In this document: piece after piece, positions 61,851 to 64,000 of the stretch
Layout: each line of letters begins with the position of its first letter
Position numbering within the stretch: the first letter of the stretch is position 1
Origin: Aquila chrysaetos chrysaetos
Taxonomy: Eukaryota; Chordata; Aves; Accipitriformes; Accipitridae
Reading direction: 5' to 3'
DNA length: 64,000 nucleotides
NCBI RefSeq assembly: GCF_900496995.4
Contig: NC_044029.1
Location: 4,402,001-4,466,000 of the forward strand
Program-made: the position numbers and the translations under genes
Notes under the pieces: generated by a model
Told to the model about the DNA's origin: nothing
What the model saw: the letters and a program-made list of their open reading frames with translations, nothing else
The model's database searches: none

Positions 61851-64000
61851 TTCCAATATTTGCGTTTGCATGCTTTCTTTTCCACCAGTGGACCTCAGCG
61901 ATGTGCAGTTTGAGGATAATGATTATTTTTCTGCACATCTGGATGTGTGACACCCGTATTAGTGTTGCTTCTCTGACCAAGCTCCCACGTCCATAAGTCA
62001 TAGGAAAATTAACAGTAAAAATGTCATGGTGACTTACACGGCTCGCTTTGCTTCTCGTATGCTCTTTGTCCACATGCTGTAAGGTGCATATAATCATATT
62101 TCTGCCTACAGGAGGTGTAGGATACATATACTAACATGAGACCTATGCCCTGTCTGAACACCTTTAAGTCAATATGAAAGGGAAGTGATTTTTCAGAAGA
62201 GTTTTGGTTGTGGACTATAGAACTATTTGTGACAAGCAGCCATCTGTATGTCCAAGTAAAACTTTGAATGAGATTCTAATGAGCAGAAGTTCTCATGTGT
62301 GTTTGAAGGTCTCTTGTCATGAAAAAACAGTGGAAAACACGTGGCATATGTAGACTAGCTGTTTTTGAGTACAGCTAGATTTACCCGCTGTAGCTCCCAT
62401 ACAAAATTTCAGTTTGATCAGTAACTGCTCTCAATTTGACATAGTGTAAGTGGCTAAAGCAAAAATTTTAATCCTGAGTTAAGATATAACCTTGTTTGTT
62501 GCTTTTCACCCGATAAGTAACCATATCTCTGGAATAAGACAGAAATTGAAAGGGCGATACTGTATGCCGTGTGTAGGGATGGACACGGAAATAATGTATA
62601 CTTAATTGTTGTTGGAATTCGTACTTTGAACAGTGTTGTGGAGGAAGTGATAGTAGTTTGAGTGAGATTGATATCTTCTGTAATGTAGAAGTCATACAGA
62701 TGTTCTCCAAAATTTCTGTACCTAGGCATGCAAAAGTGTTAAGTGTTTATTTTCACTGGATTCTCTACAATGATATCTGAGCACTATCCAGGTTATGGAA
62801 CTTCCTATAATAAAGCTTTTCATGTGTCTCTCTGATACACGCCCCCCCCCCCCGCCCGCCCCGATATAGATATCTATTTTTGTTTTTTAAGGTGATTACT
62901 TTGGCTATTGCAAGTTGCTGATGGTGGATTAGTAGAATGTGGACTGTTAAAGTAATGAGAGGTATGCTATCATATTTCTCAAATTATATATAATTTTGTT
63001 TTGTTTTTTATTCACTTGATGTTCATGGGAAGTCTGATCTCTCATGAGTGTGTTGCATAGTCATTTAAGGTAGGATTTGTTTCACTTACCTAGCTTTTAG
63101 ACAGTTACCTAGTCTGAGGCTGTGATTTCTGAACATCTGAGCTCATGATGTGACAACTCTGCTCCTGAAAGGAGAAAGAAAGCCTTGCTCCTTCTCCTGC
63201 TTATTTCCTTGGCTCTTTGTTCCTTTCTCCTAGCCAGTACCAGCTGCCTGCTTTCACTGATGATGTAGCCTGTTGGATTTTTCCATGAGCTAGCATGACT
63301 AACTGACCTCACAGAAAAACTGTTGAGTGTTTTCTGCTTGTTTAAGTGTGTTGGCTTCTTGAGTTAAATCAGTTCATGGAAGGGTCTGATGAATGACAAA
63401 TCTAGGAATGGGGATGAAGAAAGGAGTGGAACCTCCCATTCCTGGTGACAGTGAGCTCTTGTATTGGATTCCACTTTTTCATTAGTTCATTATCTAGTCT
63501 TACTGTAGACTGTTAAGCAGGGATGAGAAGGAGTAGTGTTTGAAGAGTCATGAGGCTGTGCTGCTTCTGAGTGTCCCACTTATTCTTTCAGGCAAATAGT
63601 TTATTGTTTCACAAGACCTTGGCTGATTGGATTAGAAAAAAAGAAAAGAAAGAGCATATAAAGAGGTCTAGAGTTCTGACAGAAACAGGCAAATGGATTA
63701 AACCATACATTGTGTGAAACAGCTGTTTGGCTTTCAACAGATTTTACTGAGAATTTTACTGCTTGAACAAAACATGGCACAAGGCTAAGTACTGTTAATT
63801 TTTTTCATCAATAGCTGCAAAATTACATTCATTGTATCAACTAACTGTTTAAAACGGTGTTCAAATATAATGAATGTATGTGTTTTAAGTGTGGATGTGG
63901 TATGGAAAGCAGAGCCATGAGTGAGTTGTTATGTTACCCAGGTGAATTATCAGTACATGCTGAAATCATGTAATTTGGTTATGCCAGGTAAGCTAGAAGG
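61851..64000 (+). other. Probable first intron of the gene starting in the 61 kb CpG island
   Basis: The sequence returns to AT-rich unique DNA, with one C-rich homopolymer (62842-62853). I looked for CEP83-like coding exons and found none before the window end. The assignment as intron depends on the promoter call. Confidence 0.4.

Noticed and set aside
61850..64000. Search for CEP83 coding exons
   Set aside because: No frame resembling the CEP83 N-terminus or coiled coil was found. Coding probably starts beyond the window.
1..64000. CRISPR arrays, bacterial operons, insertion sequences, tRNA/rRNA genes
   Set aside because: Sequence organisation is clearly vertebrate nuclear. No spaced direct repeats or recognisable structural RNA genes were seen by eye. 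A tRNAscan/Infernal run would be decisive.

Overview
This 64 kb window is vertebrate nuclear DNA, most likely from a bird outside the chicken/duck lineage. It has one gene spread over about 50 kb with long AT-rich introns and GT-AG junctions, two CpG islands, and solo LTRs of types that I recognise from avian genomes. The species cannot be told from the sequence.

Layout. A CpG island at about 430-960 carries the promoter and first coding exon of TMCC3 (plus strand), which encodes an ER-membrane coiled-coil protein. A 43.1 kb intron 1 follows, with simple repeats and two solo LTRs (29357-30294 and 41332-41787). Coding exons 2, 3 and 4 lie at 43936-44834, 46338-46473 and 49266-49568. Joined, the four exons give an uninterrupted 471-residue protein with all splice phases consistent. 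A long 3' UTR probably runs to an AATAAA at 56036, and it appears to contain a truncated antisense LTR (54560-55123). About 4.7 kb of intergenic DNA follows. A second CpG island (about 60.8-61.85 kb) then looks like the start of the next gene. By human gene order (TMCC3 followed head-to-tail by CEP83) this is probably the CEP83 promoter, but no CEP83 coding exon is visible before the window ends.

The strongest anomaly is a perfect 81-bp palindrome (39-bp arms, 3-nt spacer) about 100 bp upstream of the TMCC3 start codon. Other points of interest are two LTR insertions with intact 5-bp target-site duplications, LTR families that share their 3' ends, an open reading frame running from intron 3 into the last TMCC3 exon, and recurrent A/C-rich tracts. 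I found no operon, CRISPR array, tRNA/rRNA gene or evidence of a new multi-gene system. All the other open frames look like chance ORFs.
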